From positions 36,463,501 to 36,527,500 of the forward strand of contig NC_091966.1 of the NCBI RefSeq assembly GCF_036711975.1: a DNA stretch of 64,000 nucleotides, given 5' to 3'. Shown here piece after piece: positions 22,701 to 37,700 of the stretch. The notes beneath the pieces were generated by a model, which saw only the letters and a list, made by a program, of their open reading frames with translations, was not told the DNA's origin and ran no database searches. Positions within the stretch are counted from its first letter, which is position 1, and the number at the start of each line of letters is the position of its first letter. Position numbers and translations under genes: made by a program. Origin of the DNA: Onthophagus taurus. Lineage: Eukaryota > Arthropoda > Insecta > Coleoptera > Scarabaeidae.

Positions 22701-25700
22701 CAAATGGGAAACAAAATGTAAAATAAATGATATCTCCGCACGGGGTTTTAATAAAACCGTCGGCCGACGTGCGGGGCGCAATATTTCGGCCTCGATGCAA
22801 ATCCAGAGAAAAACGCGATTTATGCTATTTAAATAATGGAATACGTATCGGGGCGAAAACGCAATTTGACGAACAAACACTGAAAACAGTGCGGGAACGC
22901 TCGGCTATTTTAACGATGAAAATAAATATTTACTTTTTGGGGAACGTTTCATAATATGTACATTTTAAAAATGTGGTTTTGTTTGGAAACCATATACTTC
23001 AAGTCGATGATCATTATAAAATTAGGGTATTTTTCGTTCTAAATTAAATCATTTATGGCGGTATAATAAGTTTCTTGTACTTCAAAATATGTGAATATAC
23101 CTTATTCTCTTTATAAGTTTTTAGGCAGCTTTGTGTAGGTTTTTTGCAAGTTTTACTGATATGATCTAATTGTTTATTGTAATCTACGGGTTACTGCCAC
23201 GAATAGTTACATTTACCATTTATCTATAATACCTGCTATAGGATTCAACCAGTTATAGTCGAACTAACATAATTTAGATGATTTTTTGTTATGCAGGTTG
23301 CAGAAATAATTGCATCCTTGTTCTTGTAGTTTTCGAACCACTATTTATATGCTAAATCAGCATTGTCTCAGAGATCTTGAAGATAGATTGCTTATAGTGA
23401 CCGCAAATCACCATCTTTATCATTGTTGTATGTCTTTTAATAAATACTACATTGCCGAATTGTTGAAAGTTAACACTGATCAAACATAACAACTTGAAAA
23501 GTAAATATTACTACTTTCGTAAATTATTTGTTTATAAAGTGTTTACAGCTGAGGATCCAAACAAAGAAAATCACGCGATATGAGGATTGACTTTGTTACC
23601 AAACTCATGATTTATAAATTTACAGCAAAAGTTTTCTAAAATTAGAAGATCAAACAGCTTACGACACTCGGTAACTATATTTCCACATTTTTACAGTCTG
23701 TATTGGAAATTCTAAGGATGTTCAAATCAAGGAAACTACTGTACATTCCAATGTTGTTGCCTATACCTTATTTTAGTGTGTAACTCAGCAGGATCTTATT
23801 TCCTTCTCATTTGTTACCTTATTTTACGATGATTGTGTAATTCATATCTTTGTGTTTTATTTTCCACAGGAGACAGAATACGCGAATATTTAAGTTTCAC
23901 CCGAACGCGTTTGAGATAATAGCTTTTCCAACAAATTCTTTTGGATTAAACATAGATTTTTCAAATATCGTTTTATGACTTTATAAGTTGTGTGTCTAAA
24001 GTTGCCTTAAATAGTACCCTTTATTAGTGTGTGTAGAGATGTAGAAACCGCTTTCTAAATTAAAGGATATTAGGCGAATAGATAGTAAGCTTTCCGTTCA
24101 TTGTTGAATGTTTCTCTTTTTAGCTATTGTTGCACTTTCTACGATTTTCTGTGGAACCTAAAGGTGTGTCTTAGTATGTCTGATTAAATCTTCATTGTGG
24201 TCGTTTTTTCAGTTTTCTTTTTTAATTTTTCATATGCTGGGAAGTTGAACTTCAACTTTACCATCGTATAGGAGATCCTTGATTAATCCTTGATTATCAT
24301 CAGAAAAAAAGTACAAATAAACCCAACCCAACCCTCACATATTTTTTGGAACTCTTCTAATATTTTTGAAAATTGTTATAAATCTCAGAAATACTTAGAA
24401 ATCTCTCTCTCTAATTACTTGTAAATCTTATAATATCCTCAAAACCCTAAGAGTGTCACAGAAACTCACTAAAATCTTTCAAAACCGTAGACAGTCTTTA
24501 GAAATTCTTGAAACCCATAAAGAAATGCATGGTAATCTTTTAAAAATTCTTGGAAACGCACTGAAAGACGTCAATAAAAACCTTTAAATTTCCTAAAAAC
24601 ATTTTGAAAATTCTCGGATATGTTGTGATCATCTTGAAAATGATCCAGAATTCTTGGAAATAGTCAAACGTTCTTCATTTTACTAAAAATACTTTAAAAT
24701 CTTTGACAATTTTGTAAATATGTAGGTACATGAAAATCCTCGAAAATACATGAGTACCCTTTTGTGTACAGTAACTGTTTAGTAACTCATTGTCAGTGGA
24801 AAATAATGTGATATTTTTTTATACATTTGGAAAATCTTAGAAATATTTCCAGATTCATTCAACGTTTTCGAATTTGAAAAGGCACATGCATCTGAACTAA
24901 ACAATTTAGAAATCACATAATTCTTTGAAATTCTTGGAAAATTTATTAGAATTTTTAATTAAATTCTTAAAGATCTTCCAGTACTCCTTGTAAAACTAGA
25001 TCTTTCACCAATAAAGTCCAGGAATTCTCAGCCGTTTTTTTGGAAATCTTTTGAAATGATTGAAAACCAACCAGATACAATCAATAACGGGAAACTAGAA
25101 GGCTAGAATATTTTCGGAATCTTTCTTACCTCCCTTTTTGAATACTGGTATTATTGTACTTTCTTTCCATTCGCTTTTTGTTTGCATGTTGAGCAGTCCC
25201 TCCATACCGTATTCTAGCATCTCATTCGATATCTCATCAACATCTGCAGATTTTTGACTTTTTAATTTAGTGATTCTCTGTTTTTTCTGACTGGCTTTTA
25301 TCTGTTTCTTAGCGTATTCCAAATTTTTCTTTATCCTCCATTGAGGATATTCATATTCCATATCGTTTATATATCGATTTTGTTGTTGATCCTATTTCTT
25401 GTGAGTTTGTATTCCTCAAATGTTATCAACTGAGATCAGCATTGTATACAGGATGTCTCACGTAACTGGTTCGTTAGAACTTTTTCAGGTCCCACTATTG
25501 AGAACTTTAATCTAATCTTAGTGAGACTTCAATATCTAATGACAACCATGGTTTTGCATTTGATTTGTTGCCATTGTTTTTGCATCTTAGCTACCTATCT
25601 TAGCTGTCTATGCTCTTGTGAAAGTTATATTTTAATTTGTGCCAAGTTGTATCGATATTGTAATTGTTTTATATTTTTTTTTGAGTCTCTCTTTGTATTA

Positions 25701-28700
25701 GGTCTTTGTGAATGGGTTATTGGCGATTCTTCATTAAACTTGTTAGTCTTTTGGAGCGACTGTTTTCTTATATGTTATATTTTGCTCGTTATTTTACTAG
25801 GTTGTGGTTGATTGCAGCATTTGTTGATGTTTGATTTCTGTTGGTAACAAATTTGTGTACTGGTTTGTGGAGGTAATAATAATGTTGTTGATTCTTCATT
25901 TTTTAATAGCTGTATTAACCACTTATTATGTAGGTAGGTTTTATCTTCTGCAGATCCTGTGTCACTTGAATTATTCTGTTATTAATATATTTTGTATTGC
26001 TGATATTGTTTTCAAATCTCTCCTGTAGCAGGAATTAATACCAGAAGCTGCTCTCTCGTTCTTATCTTTACCGCTTTACAAAGATACAAATCAGAAAAGA
26101 AATCATCTTGTTTCCACTCATTGCAAAATCCACAAGAATAGATTAAGATCATAAAAAATTTCACTTGCATACATTTCAAACTATGCTTGCATCACATATA
26201 GACTAAACTTGGAGATAAAAAGATTTCAGTAATAACATCATAGCATCTGGTATACAAGTTTAGTAATGTTCTTTCGTCTTAATACTTTAAGATTAGATAA
26301 ATATAAAATCAACCACCGGCATTCTCGGGGAATACCCCAATTTGGACCCGTATTAATTAGATACGGTCCGGATGACATTTTCCCATCTTATCTAACAATT
26401 TCCATAATGTAACTATGAGAACGCTACTCCATCTATCCGGCAGTCTACCTATCATTCAAACTAAAAACTTGTTTTATCAGGAACACTTAATTGATATACT
26501 AAAACTTTGGCTCAATTGAAGCAAAGAAATTTCGAGTGAAAAGTTTTGTGTGTTAACAACCCATCACAAGATAGAATCTTGATTTGTTAATTTACTACAT
26601 TTTATTAATTTTGATTTCATAAAGAGACATTTTATAACCATACATATTTCTGGTCGTTCCCATCCTAATCTTTTCGTATTACGTCTCCGGAAACCGATTA
26701 ATCACGTTCGTTAGTGACGCGTCCGCGTGACGCCGCACGGTTGATCTTCATTACGCGACCGGCAGGCCCACGGGCCTCCTTGATGCGTCCGTCGCCCCGT
26801 ACACACAATCCATTCATCAAACGGCACGATAAGCTGTCACGCGTCGCCGCGAAGGAGAACCTCTACGTTTCTCGTCCGTCGGCCTGGTTCTATGCAAATG
26901 AAGGAGTCCCAACTGCATCAGTGAAGCGGAGGTCGTTTCTGGACCGGGTGGGTCCGGTTTTATCAATCGAGACCGTATTCGGTAAATTAGTTTAGATGTT
27001 CACTTAAACGGTCTCGTCGTCGTCGTCGTCGACGACGAACTGACTCCAAACGAATCAAACGTAAACATTCCACGTTGATTTCGACTAATAAGATATTCTT
27101 GTATTTGCAAATTTTTGATTTATTTTTTTGCATTTTTAATGTATCAATAATCGAGGAAATACATTAACCACTGAAGTGTTTCTATCTCGACGTGGTTCAT
27201 GGTACACTGGCCATTTTGAATACAGAGGGGAAGCACTCATGAAGAACTAATTTCTGAAAACAGTCACGCCAGAATAATAATTTCGTTTGTTTTTTTTAAA
27301 GAATCGAAAAGCACGAGCTTTTACCTCTTGAGCTATTTACGATTACTTGTTGATTGTTTATTCAACTACGTCTCATTAATGTTACAACAACAATGGCTCC
27401 GTTTTAATATTCAAACGTTTGTCTAGACTTTGGACGCCTTCGGGGATGTTTACGACTCACACGGTTTCTAGAATTTATCAGTTTCTCTTCGTTTCAGGTG
27501 GTTTTGTCACTTCGACGACGACAATTACGTGAATGTGCCGAGGTTGGTGCGTTTCTTGGGTGACTACAATCCTCGAAAGGATTGGTACTTGGGCAAGCCG
27601 AGTATTCAGGCTCCGTTGGAGATCAACAGCAAGGACAAGGGTTCGGTGAGTAGACGTTTTTTTCTTTTCGCTATAGTAGGGTCTTAAAGGCCACCCTCTC
27701 TCTGGTTATGAGAGGGATTTATAGTGCCCATTAATACCAACGCCACCGATCGCCTTCTGTTTCTGTGCACTCGAAGCCTCCACGATCAATTAGAGATAAA
27801 TTTATTAAGGTCGTTCGTGAAATTCAGAGATACGCTCTCGAATTGATTGCGCGCCATTATTTCGCTGCAAGAATCCGTGTGCACGCGAAATGACCAAGAT
27901 GCAATCTCGGATCGTGTTGGAAATTACACATTTCTGTGGCAAGATAACATCTATGGTGTTTTCAAGGAATGAAAATCAACTAGCTTTTGTTGGTTTTTTT
28001 TTGTTTTATTTTTGTTTAAAGGGATATGTCACGTATCTCATACCTGTTATAAGCATGAATTGAATACAAATCGATTAAAGTTATAAAATTTCTTTGGAAG
28101 GATTTCCAGGTGTTGGGATTTCCACAGTGGATAATCGTTAGTCAACGTTAGTAACGTTTTAAAATATTCTAAGACAGTAGACAATACTTAAAGAGATTTG
28201 TTATGGAGATTGGTTAGTATTTCACAGTAAATGGTCGTATCAATCTTCATTTAAACGATCTTCTGGGCTGAGAATTAGCCGCCTACGAATCCAACCGGTC
28301 GGCATTTTCTGAATAGGAATTGAATTAGCTGATGTCGGTTCGTTTTCTTCGGGCTAATTAGCGGCGTTTAGTATGCGAAACGAAGGACCAACTGCCTCGC
28401 CCATGTAAACGATTTTTAATTCTCCGTTTGTAATCGACCACTTAAATCTCCCAGGAATGACAATTTAAACCGTCTATTTGCCGGAATATTCCTGCTTTAA
28501 TGTTAACGCGTTTGATTAAATCTAGTAGCACCCTTTGGGCTTTTAAAAAATCCTTTCGTATTACGAAACTGTGCGTTGGACGTTATAATTTAAAAACATA
28601 TTAATCTCTCTGCTTGAGCTTGCTTGCTTGGGCTAATGAACGGAGACACCTGTTCGTAATTAAGGTGAAATCTCCCTTCAGGCCAAACCGGGAGCATTAA

Positions 28701-31700
28701 TTCGCCTAATTTAACTCTTCCCGTCGATATACACACAAAGGATTGGCCTTCTTCTTCTTCGCTTGTCAGAGCTTGGGAGTAAGTATAAGTAGATTGGGCA
28801 AAAAGGCTATTGAGAAGCGGCAGGCCTCGACAGGTGCTCACCGCTAGCTGTCCGAATAAACGCCCGGTTAAATAGTACATTAATCGGTGTAGAGAAGACT
28901 CAACCTGACATACGCTTTGATTTTCGGCCTTTTGGTTGAAGACGCCTCAGGATAAACGTGATGTGTTCGGTGTAATCACTGTAATAAACACTCTTTTTAT
29001 TCTTTTATTCACGGGTTCTTGGAATTTTTTGGAAATGTATCAGTTTTTTTAAATCATTTCTTTTTCTTTTGTACAATTTTGTATGTGAACCAAAAAAGTG
29101 ATTTTCAATCATAATTTCTACTTGGTCATTAAGTTTCACCGAAGTTTTAATATATTGATGATAAAATCGTGATTTAATGTTCAAAATGAATGCCTGATAA
29201 CGTTATTTAATCGCATTTTGTGGAAATTATCGCCATTACTATAGCTAATCGGCTTTTACTTGCAATCCATAGTTAATCAGTTTTAAGGATAATGGATGTG
29301 CGCGTTGCGTTATAGCCAAGAAGCATTTTAAATTTATTTCCTTTATACTTTGCGGTTTATTTCCTAAGCGTTCAAGCGTTTATTTTTGGTTGTTTTAACT
29401 CGCGTATACCATAGCTGGTAATTACTAGGATAGCATATAATCCCCTTGATTGTAATTTATCCGCTCTGGTGTGTTATTTCATGAGCAATTGCATGGCAAA
29501 CGTTGGTGAACCCTTCCGGCCACTGGTACAAGAGCCGACTGACCAGAGGCGGGTCCATCCGAGTGGAAAGAACGGACGCATATCGGTAGATGCGATCGAG
29601 CACAGGCCGCTGGCCTCCGGCCAGGAAGCAAAATCTTGATGGCGTCCTACCTGGTGAAAGGGGGGCCTCTTTTTACCAATTAATGGATTCCGCTGCCTGC
29701 CGCCACCGCAGCAGGAACCCGCTCGCCTTTTTTTTTGCCCGGCAAACTTAATTGGATCGCCGCGCGGATTTATTGAATCAATAGCGTCTTGTGTAACGCG
29801 CCCCCATTTAAACAGCTTCCGGCAAACTTAGTAGTAGTAGTAAACGTTTTGCAATCGACAATTTAAATAATTACTGAAAGCGAAACCGCCGTTGCAGAGA
29901 TCTTATTCCCATCAGCTTTCAAACACTAACAATTATAGATAGAATACGAGCGACGGGTTTCGTATCTGTCGTTTCGTTTTAGTTCGTTCATACGGTCATG
30001 GATCGTTACTTCTTCGGAACGTATATCTCGCGTAAACAATCGGTTTCTGAGACAAATACCTTCCGCGTTTTCTGTATGAATACGTTTTCGTTTTCTCTTT
30101 AGATAACATTAGATACGCTTAAATTAACAGTTAAAATAGGTTAAAATATCACTTTTTTATTGTTGCATTTTAATAAATTTTTAATAAATATGCACACAAA
30201 GGCACAAGATTTTATTACTTATCTGAATAACAAAAGTTATTATTAAACGCAATTATTTCTACATATGTATATTTTCACCAAAACACAATATTATGGGTAC
30301 ATTTTGGATTTCATACCCATGGATCATGGTCAAATGTACAAAATTCTATTCTTCTTTTATAGTAGTGCTTTCCTTTTTTAATAGTCTGTGATAAATTATT
30401 TTCTAGGATGTTAGAACTTACTAAATAAATTAGCTTGCGTGACTTTCAACTTGCTATTTTAAAGACTGCAAGTTTCATCCTATTGAGATACTCTATTTAA
30501 ATTGTATGGCAGATAAAACCTTTTTTTTATCTATGGGAAGACTCAACTGCTTCTGTTCGCATAATTGCGAAATATTGAAACTCCAGGCTTGCCACTTCTC
30601 CAATGGTTAAACCCAGCTATTCAGCTACCATTACATTGAGGAAGCGCAAAGAAACAAAGGTTTCGCAACTGTAGACAACAATCTAAAAATCTGTGATTTT
30701 TTATGATAATCTTCAGGTACGTTTTTATCAAAACTTGCTTTGACATTGATATTCAAGCAGTTCTAATAAGTGAGGTAAAAATATAACTGAAGGTTGGTAA
30801 TGATCTGGAAATGCAGAATCTTCCTAGGATCTTCTTATGGATTGTTTCAGGAACAGGAAAGCTGAATAGTTGATCTAACGATAAGTTGGGGCTATTGAGA
30901 GAAAGTTGCGACAATCTGCACCTTAATAAACGCATCTACTGAGACTGGCTAAAACCCCGTAGTCGTGTTAGTACTATATCTAATTACTAATTAGCTCGCC
31001 ATACTTTTAGAAAGCAGTTATAACAATGACATAACTGTTTTCTTGTTTGAATAACGTATGATTTATACAGCAAGGAACCCTACCACAGTTTTATCACATC
31101 TATCAGAAAACAAGAAAGTGTGAGGTGGAATGAATCAACTTTGATATCGTTTTGACTGATATAGTTGTAAATATTAGCCTCTCGAAGTGGTCTATCTGTA
31201 AGTCAATATACATAGTAGTGCTATTGTAGAGTTTATTAGAGTTCTTTATAGTCTCTAAGTTAATAACAATTAATTTTATTTGGATGGCAGCTATGCTGTA
31301 AGATCAGATAAAAAATCAGGTAAAAAAGCTGGGTAGTATAATCTGTGCGAATTTCAAGCAGAGACTGCCTTCCCATCATCCCAAAGACGCTTAGGTTCGC
31401 ACCAATTTTTACAGTAAGCTACATTGGGTCAAATAGGTCTCCATACACGCCACAATATTTTTAAGTTATATTTCTAACTTACTTAATATAAACTTTAGGA
31501 CAAAAATATTATTGTAGAAAATATTGTAATAAGTAATTTCATCAATAATCATTAAATGTAAATAAAAATTACGGACTCCCAATATGACGTTGGTTTATTA
31601 ACATATGTTTTAGCTACTCAAAAGCAGATAATGAATGGATCCATTGGGCAAGCTGGGTTTAACCAATATGATGAAGCCAATATGATTTTACCAATTCCGT

Positions 31701-34700
31701 TCATTGTAACTTCCATTATTGTAACTTCTTTGCGGACAACCTTAATGCGCAATTATTCATGATTATATTCAGCTGAATAAACGCGTGTTGATTCGATGTT
31801 TTAATTGTGAGATTTACATTTTATGTTGAAACATCTGTATATAATTTTGTTTATCCAATTACCAATTATTTCGATTACATGGTGTTTACTGTTCCGAAAA
31901 CTTTCGTATAAATTACTGTAAATTATTACAAATATTTTTTGGAAAATTAAATTAACAAATTTAAATTATCGGCATGTTTGCTCGGCGTAATTCAACAATA
32001 AAAATTGGCCATTAAAACCCACATTTTATAAAACCATAAAAAAAGTGTACATTGCGGTTGTGAAACATTAATGCATGAAGCTTTTATGTTATGAGTAGCT
32101 TGTTAATTTGCGAATATTTTAGCTTAAAATTGGACTTCACAAAAAATAAAGATCAAATTAATATTTGCATAACGAAAACGTACAATTTTCGTAGTAAAAA
32201 GTACTTGCATTAACTTGTGATCGTTTGTATTATACGTCATTTGAAAGAGGAGAAAATTTCTTCTTAGGCTTATGTGTAACTGGAGTTTTGTTGTCCTTAT
32301 CGTGAAAGAAAGTTATTGTCCCGGAAAGGGTTTAAAGCGCGGTGAAATCGTGCGTTGTTAGATGTTTCTTGGTATAGAATTTTCAATTCACCTATAAATA
32401 ATATATTAATTTGTGTATTAATTTTATCTCAACTTTAATTTTTTTTTCTTTTTATTTTTTAACGCTCAAAAATTTCTTCTGAAATGTGACATAAACGTAA
32501 ATGCTAGTTTCTAACGTTAGTGTTCTACTTTCATGTGGGACTTTAGTTAAGGATAGTTTGGTCAAACACATTCCTAGGATAATAGCATTTGACGAAAGAC
32601 AAATATCGCCTTGTCATATGGCCGGACGGATATCGTTAATGGCTACCCGAGGTACGTTAGATGTAATTCATTGTGACTATCAACAGATAAGATCGGTTTT
32701 AAATGCTTCTTTGGCTTATTTTCCTACTTACACCACATTAAAGTTATAACATAATTGCGAGTTGTCGAAGAAATTGAACTATCACTGGGACCAGTTTTAC
32801 ACGTGGAGACACTGCGTCAATGTACTCTAGGAATTACAGGAAGTTAATGTCAGGTATAATCATTAATTTAATTTTCGTTTTTGAAAAAACTTAAATTTTT
32901 TAAATTTTAAATTCATCTTCCTGTTATTACGTAACATGTAAATGTGGTTGTATTGCGGAGAAAATGTGCAAATTGTATTTTTTTTTATTTTAATCTCACC
33001 TTCCTGTCATTACGCAAAATTTTAATACAGTAAAACCTTGATTAACGAACAAAACATTTGTATGTCATACTATTCACATTATCTATCTAATAGATCAGTA
33101 TATTCGAATATAAATGTAAGCGCTCATAGATGGAATCCAACTTTGCGTATTCCTAGAGTTGTCGGGAAGGTTGGTAATGATCTGGAAATGCAGAATATTT
33201 CTATGATCCAGTAAATAAAGGCTACATGGATCGTTCGACGAACAGACAAGCTGAATGGCTGATTAACGACAAGTTATTGGGACAAAGTTGCGGCAATCTG
33301 CAACTTAATGAATGCATCTACTGGGGTTGGCTGGGATCACATAGTCGTGTTAGTACTATATCTAATTAGCTATATCTAATTACTAATGAATTAGCTCTCT
33401 ATACTTTTAGAAAGCACTTATAACAATGACATTGGTCGATTAGAGATTGGGTGCTTTGGTGATCGCAAAGTGATGTATAAAATGGACTTGGAGCGAAATC
33501 TTTATTGAGTGGACTCCTCTGGTACATTACCCAATTATTTTAAAGAATGTGCCATGATTCCACTTTGATTGCCATTTCGCTAGATTCATGGATTTATTTT
33601 ATTTTGGAACTGCGTAGCTATTTTCTTGTTTGAATAAAGTATGGTTTGTATAGCAAAGAACCCTACCACAGTTTTATCGCATCTATCAGAAAACAAGAAT
33701 GTGTGAGATGGGTTAAATCAACTTTGATATCGTTTTGACTGACATATCTGTAAGACAATATAGTAGTGCTATTGTAGAATTTATTAGAGTCCTTTATAGC
33801 GCTAGTTTCTAAGTTAATAGCAGTTAATTTTGTTTGGATTGTAGCTGTGTACAGTAAGATATATGCCAGAAAGTCTCCACTCTGTGACAACAGTTCAAAG
33901 CCACATAAAAAATCAGGTAAAACAGCAGGGTAGTACAGGGTGCGGCAACATAACTCCCTTTTTTCAAAATTAATAAAACCTATTCTATGTATCAGAAAAT
34001 TTTTATTTGTTTTTTATAATGTGGATACATACATAAAGTTTTGTTTTACACAGTTTTGAAGATCAGGTAGGTGACGTCCATTATCCATACACTGAGTAAA
34101 CCGATTTCTGGAATTTGTCATGACTCTTGCCAGTATAGCGGGGGTTATGTTCAAAATTTCTTCCTGGATGTTGGTCTTCAAATTTTGTAAGGTCCTTGGA
34201 CAGTTCACATAAATACGGGATTTCAAAAAACCCCATAGAAAAAAATTACAAAGGGCCAAATCTGGAGACCGGGCCGGCTACTCCAAATTGCCCCTAATTA
34301 AGATTAGGCGTTTTGGCAAGTGTTCCCTTACAACAGCCATCGATGCTCTTGAAGTGTGAGTCGTTGTACCGTCTTGTTGGAACCAAATGTCCCCGAAGTC
34401 CAACTCATCTAGCCGTGGTGATCGCAACATTGTTCAGGTGTTCTAAATTCATGTGTTCAGGTGCTCTAATGGGACACCGATCCGATCCGGGACAGGGGCC
34501 AACGGGGCTAAATAAAAGCGATTTCGAAAGACGCAGTGGGTTGCGATCACAGAATATCCGCTCGAAAAGTAGGCCTTAACGGGAAACGCACGCTCCTCAC
34601 TATTCCAACGCATGATGGCTCCTGAACTTTGTCGGAACAAAACTTTATAGTCCACCCTCTCGAACGAGACCACTAGCGCTCCGCTATGACATCAACCGAC

Positions 34701-37700
34701 TAAATGGCGCACATTTCAAAAAAGGAAGTTATGTTGCCGCACCCTATATAATCTGTGCGAACTTCAAGCAGAAGCTGCCTTCCCATCATCCAAAGGACGC
34801 TTAGGTTCGCACCAATTTTTACAGTAAGATACATTGGGTCAAAAAGGTTTTCATACACGCCACAATATTTTTAACTTATATTTCCCTTAAACTGGAAATA
34901 ATATGTTTGCCCTAAACTTACTTAAAATATATTATTGTGGAAAATAGTGCAATAAGTAAGGAAGCTCATTCTTCTTGTGCCAAGATATAGCTCCCCCATC
35001 AGATTTAAACACATTAAGATAAGAATTAAGAACAACGTTAGATTGTTGTATATTTTTTATTGAACTAAAACTAGAACTAACACTAGACCTAGAACTAGAA
35101 AGTTTCGGGTTTAGCTTTCGTCTTCAGAAAGTGTATTTTCGAATATTTGTAGTTCTAGGTCTAGTGTTAGTTCTACCTTTAATAGTTATTCTGCGTTTGA
35201 TTGTTGCATATTTTTATTTAATTAAAAGTAGAACTAACAGTAGACCTAGAACTAGAAATATTCGGGTTTAGCCGTACATCTCTTAAGACGACTAAAGCCG
35301 AATTTCTAGTTCGAGATCTAGTGCCAGTGTTAGCTCTAGTTTTGCTGATTTAGTGCTGAATTATTATATATTTTTATTGAATTAAAAGTAGAACTAACTA
35401 ATAAAGAACGCTGTTACATACCCTTGCATATAAAAAGTGCAAATCCAACTTTTTGCTAGACATAGTTGGTTAGTTAATTCTTTTTTAAGCTACGCACGTT
35501 TTCAATTTCACGTATTAGTAATGGGATACACGCGTCCGGGCGTTACATGTACCATGTAACCATACTACGACGGCTTGGAACGCCGTGGAGCTTGTTGGTT
35601 TTTTTATGTGGCGGCGATCTTGCGCTCGCCGTCGTCGAGGCGTAAATCACGGCGCTCGGGGTAAAAAAGACACCGTTCTTGCAAATCAACCATCTCTCGC
35701 GGCCTTTAACATGTTGCTGCGGCTCTTAGATCGGGGCGTGGTTGCACTTACCGAAGCCGGCGAGGCACGCTACTGAGACCCCCCTTTTGACCGTTTATCT
35801 TATAGATTTACGAGTCCTCTATAAAAGGTAGAGGGTATACGAAACGGTTACTGTTTTGCAAATGATATTGATTGCATTTATGTTCGGTCAACCGATTAAA
35901 AGTTATAGGTTTAGGGTGTGTTTAATCTTTAATCTAATTTTAATCTTAAATTTATCAGCACGTAAAGGTCGAATTGTAATGATGTGAGTAGAATGGAAGT
36001 GGACTGTTGATGGAGATAGTAATGGAATTGTGAAAGAGAAGATTTTAATGCATTCTCGTTTCAATTTGAAGAACGACGCAAACACGTTCCTATTTTAAGC
36101 CTTCGAAGCGAAACGGGTGTAGATTGTAGAACATTAGATCGGTCGGGGATCAATATTAATGGATTCTGTTCGGTATCGGACAAGACTCGGCGATCCGCGA
36201 GCGCGTGGCCCCATTTAATTCATCTCCGGGGCGTGTTCCTGTGCGGACAGGTGACACGGGCCCCATCTAACCGGATCGTGACTTGGTCGGCCGCGCGCAC
36301 AAAACACACGACGGCCTTTCTAATTTCTACTTGAGGTAGTCCGGCTGTGGTCTGACTTATTACCCGCTCGCTTTACGAAAATTTATTTAACGGCCAAGGG
36401 AAAGTATAATGTGACCATTAGACCCCGTTATCTCGCCGATCGAGGAAACTACGACGACGACGACGCCGTCGAAGTCGTCTCTTCGATACAGAAGGACGTC
36501 GTTAACGTAAATTGCTTAGAATATCAAAAACGAACTGTAAAAAGAAACGTGTTTTATGTTTGAAGAGATTTCTGGTAACATCCGTTAATGAGCTAAATAT
36601 ATGTAAATTTAGATTACGTGGTTGTTAATTTCCTGGTTTGACTGATACCTGTCTACAAATAAAAAATTAAAGCTAATTGACAATCACATCGCATAACAAA
36701 CTCGCATAAATATTATGTAAATAGCTTGATTAGTGTAGATTATTGGGTTTAAGATTCTCATAAATATAAATGATCCAGTTAAAATAAAAGGTTTGGTAAA
36801 TTTGCATTTCATATTATCTTTTTATTATTTTAACGGCGAAGCTGAATGAAATTTAAATAAAGCACACCTTGGTTATTATTTAATATAAATAATTCATTTT
36901 TAATTCGTGCTCGATTGTTTACCGGCACAATGTTATCTGGAGGGTAACAGGTTATGGGTTTGATATAGAAACCGTTTGATCTGGTAGACCACACGGAAAT
37001 TAGATTGCGTTTATCGGATCCTAATTAGTTTGGTATCATTGTGTTTATTAGTTTGTGTACCTATTGGATAGCCGGAAGCTTTTGTAATGATTGTAACCGT
37101 TATAATAGAAATGATTTCATTTTTAAAGTTAATTAATCTAAATATGGCATTAGAAAGCTTCATCCATCAAAACATCCAGATGGACGTAATAAGTTATATC
37201 CAGTTATAAAAATAATAAATAAAGTAGTGGCGAGATCGACTCTCTCACTTTCTTTCTTTCTCTCTCGACGGATGATCGATTATCACGTTTGGTATATGAC
37301 AGGTTTAGCGTGCATAAGAGATGGATTTTAGCCGCAAAGTGCAAAAACAGGGGAAATTTTCTCTAATAATTTTAGTTTTTCCAGTATGGGTTGCTTTAGC
37401 AAACATTTATCATTGTGTCACACTTTATTAGCTTAATTTGAATATTTTTATGAAAAATACTAATTAAAATTTTTAATTTTCAAAAACTCTAAAATGATTT
37501 TTTATTATTTTAATAAGATGAAGAATTAATGTATAATGTATCGAAAAGTAACTACGAAAAGTGTCTCTTTCCTACATCTCTGGTTTTGATACAAAGTTAA
37601 TGGTAATACCTCCTGTGCCTGAAGATCAACTCTCGCATGTGTAATAGTACCTATTTTATTATCGATTCTCGACCCCTTTTTTCTATATCAAGACGAAAAT

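Noticed and set aside
25521..26028. Hydrophobic open frames on the plus strand that look like membrane proteins
   Set aside because: The first overlaps a LINE remnant on the other strand; T-rich antisense of A-rich coding DNA gives Leu/Phe/Cys-rich frames by default. The second has no family or splice support.
32501..32749. Plus-strand open frame in fringe intron 5
   Set aside because: It starts with ATG but shows no domain, splice sites or repeat ends, so it was left out.
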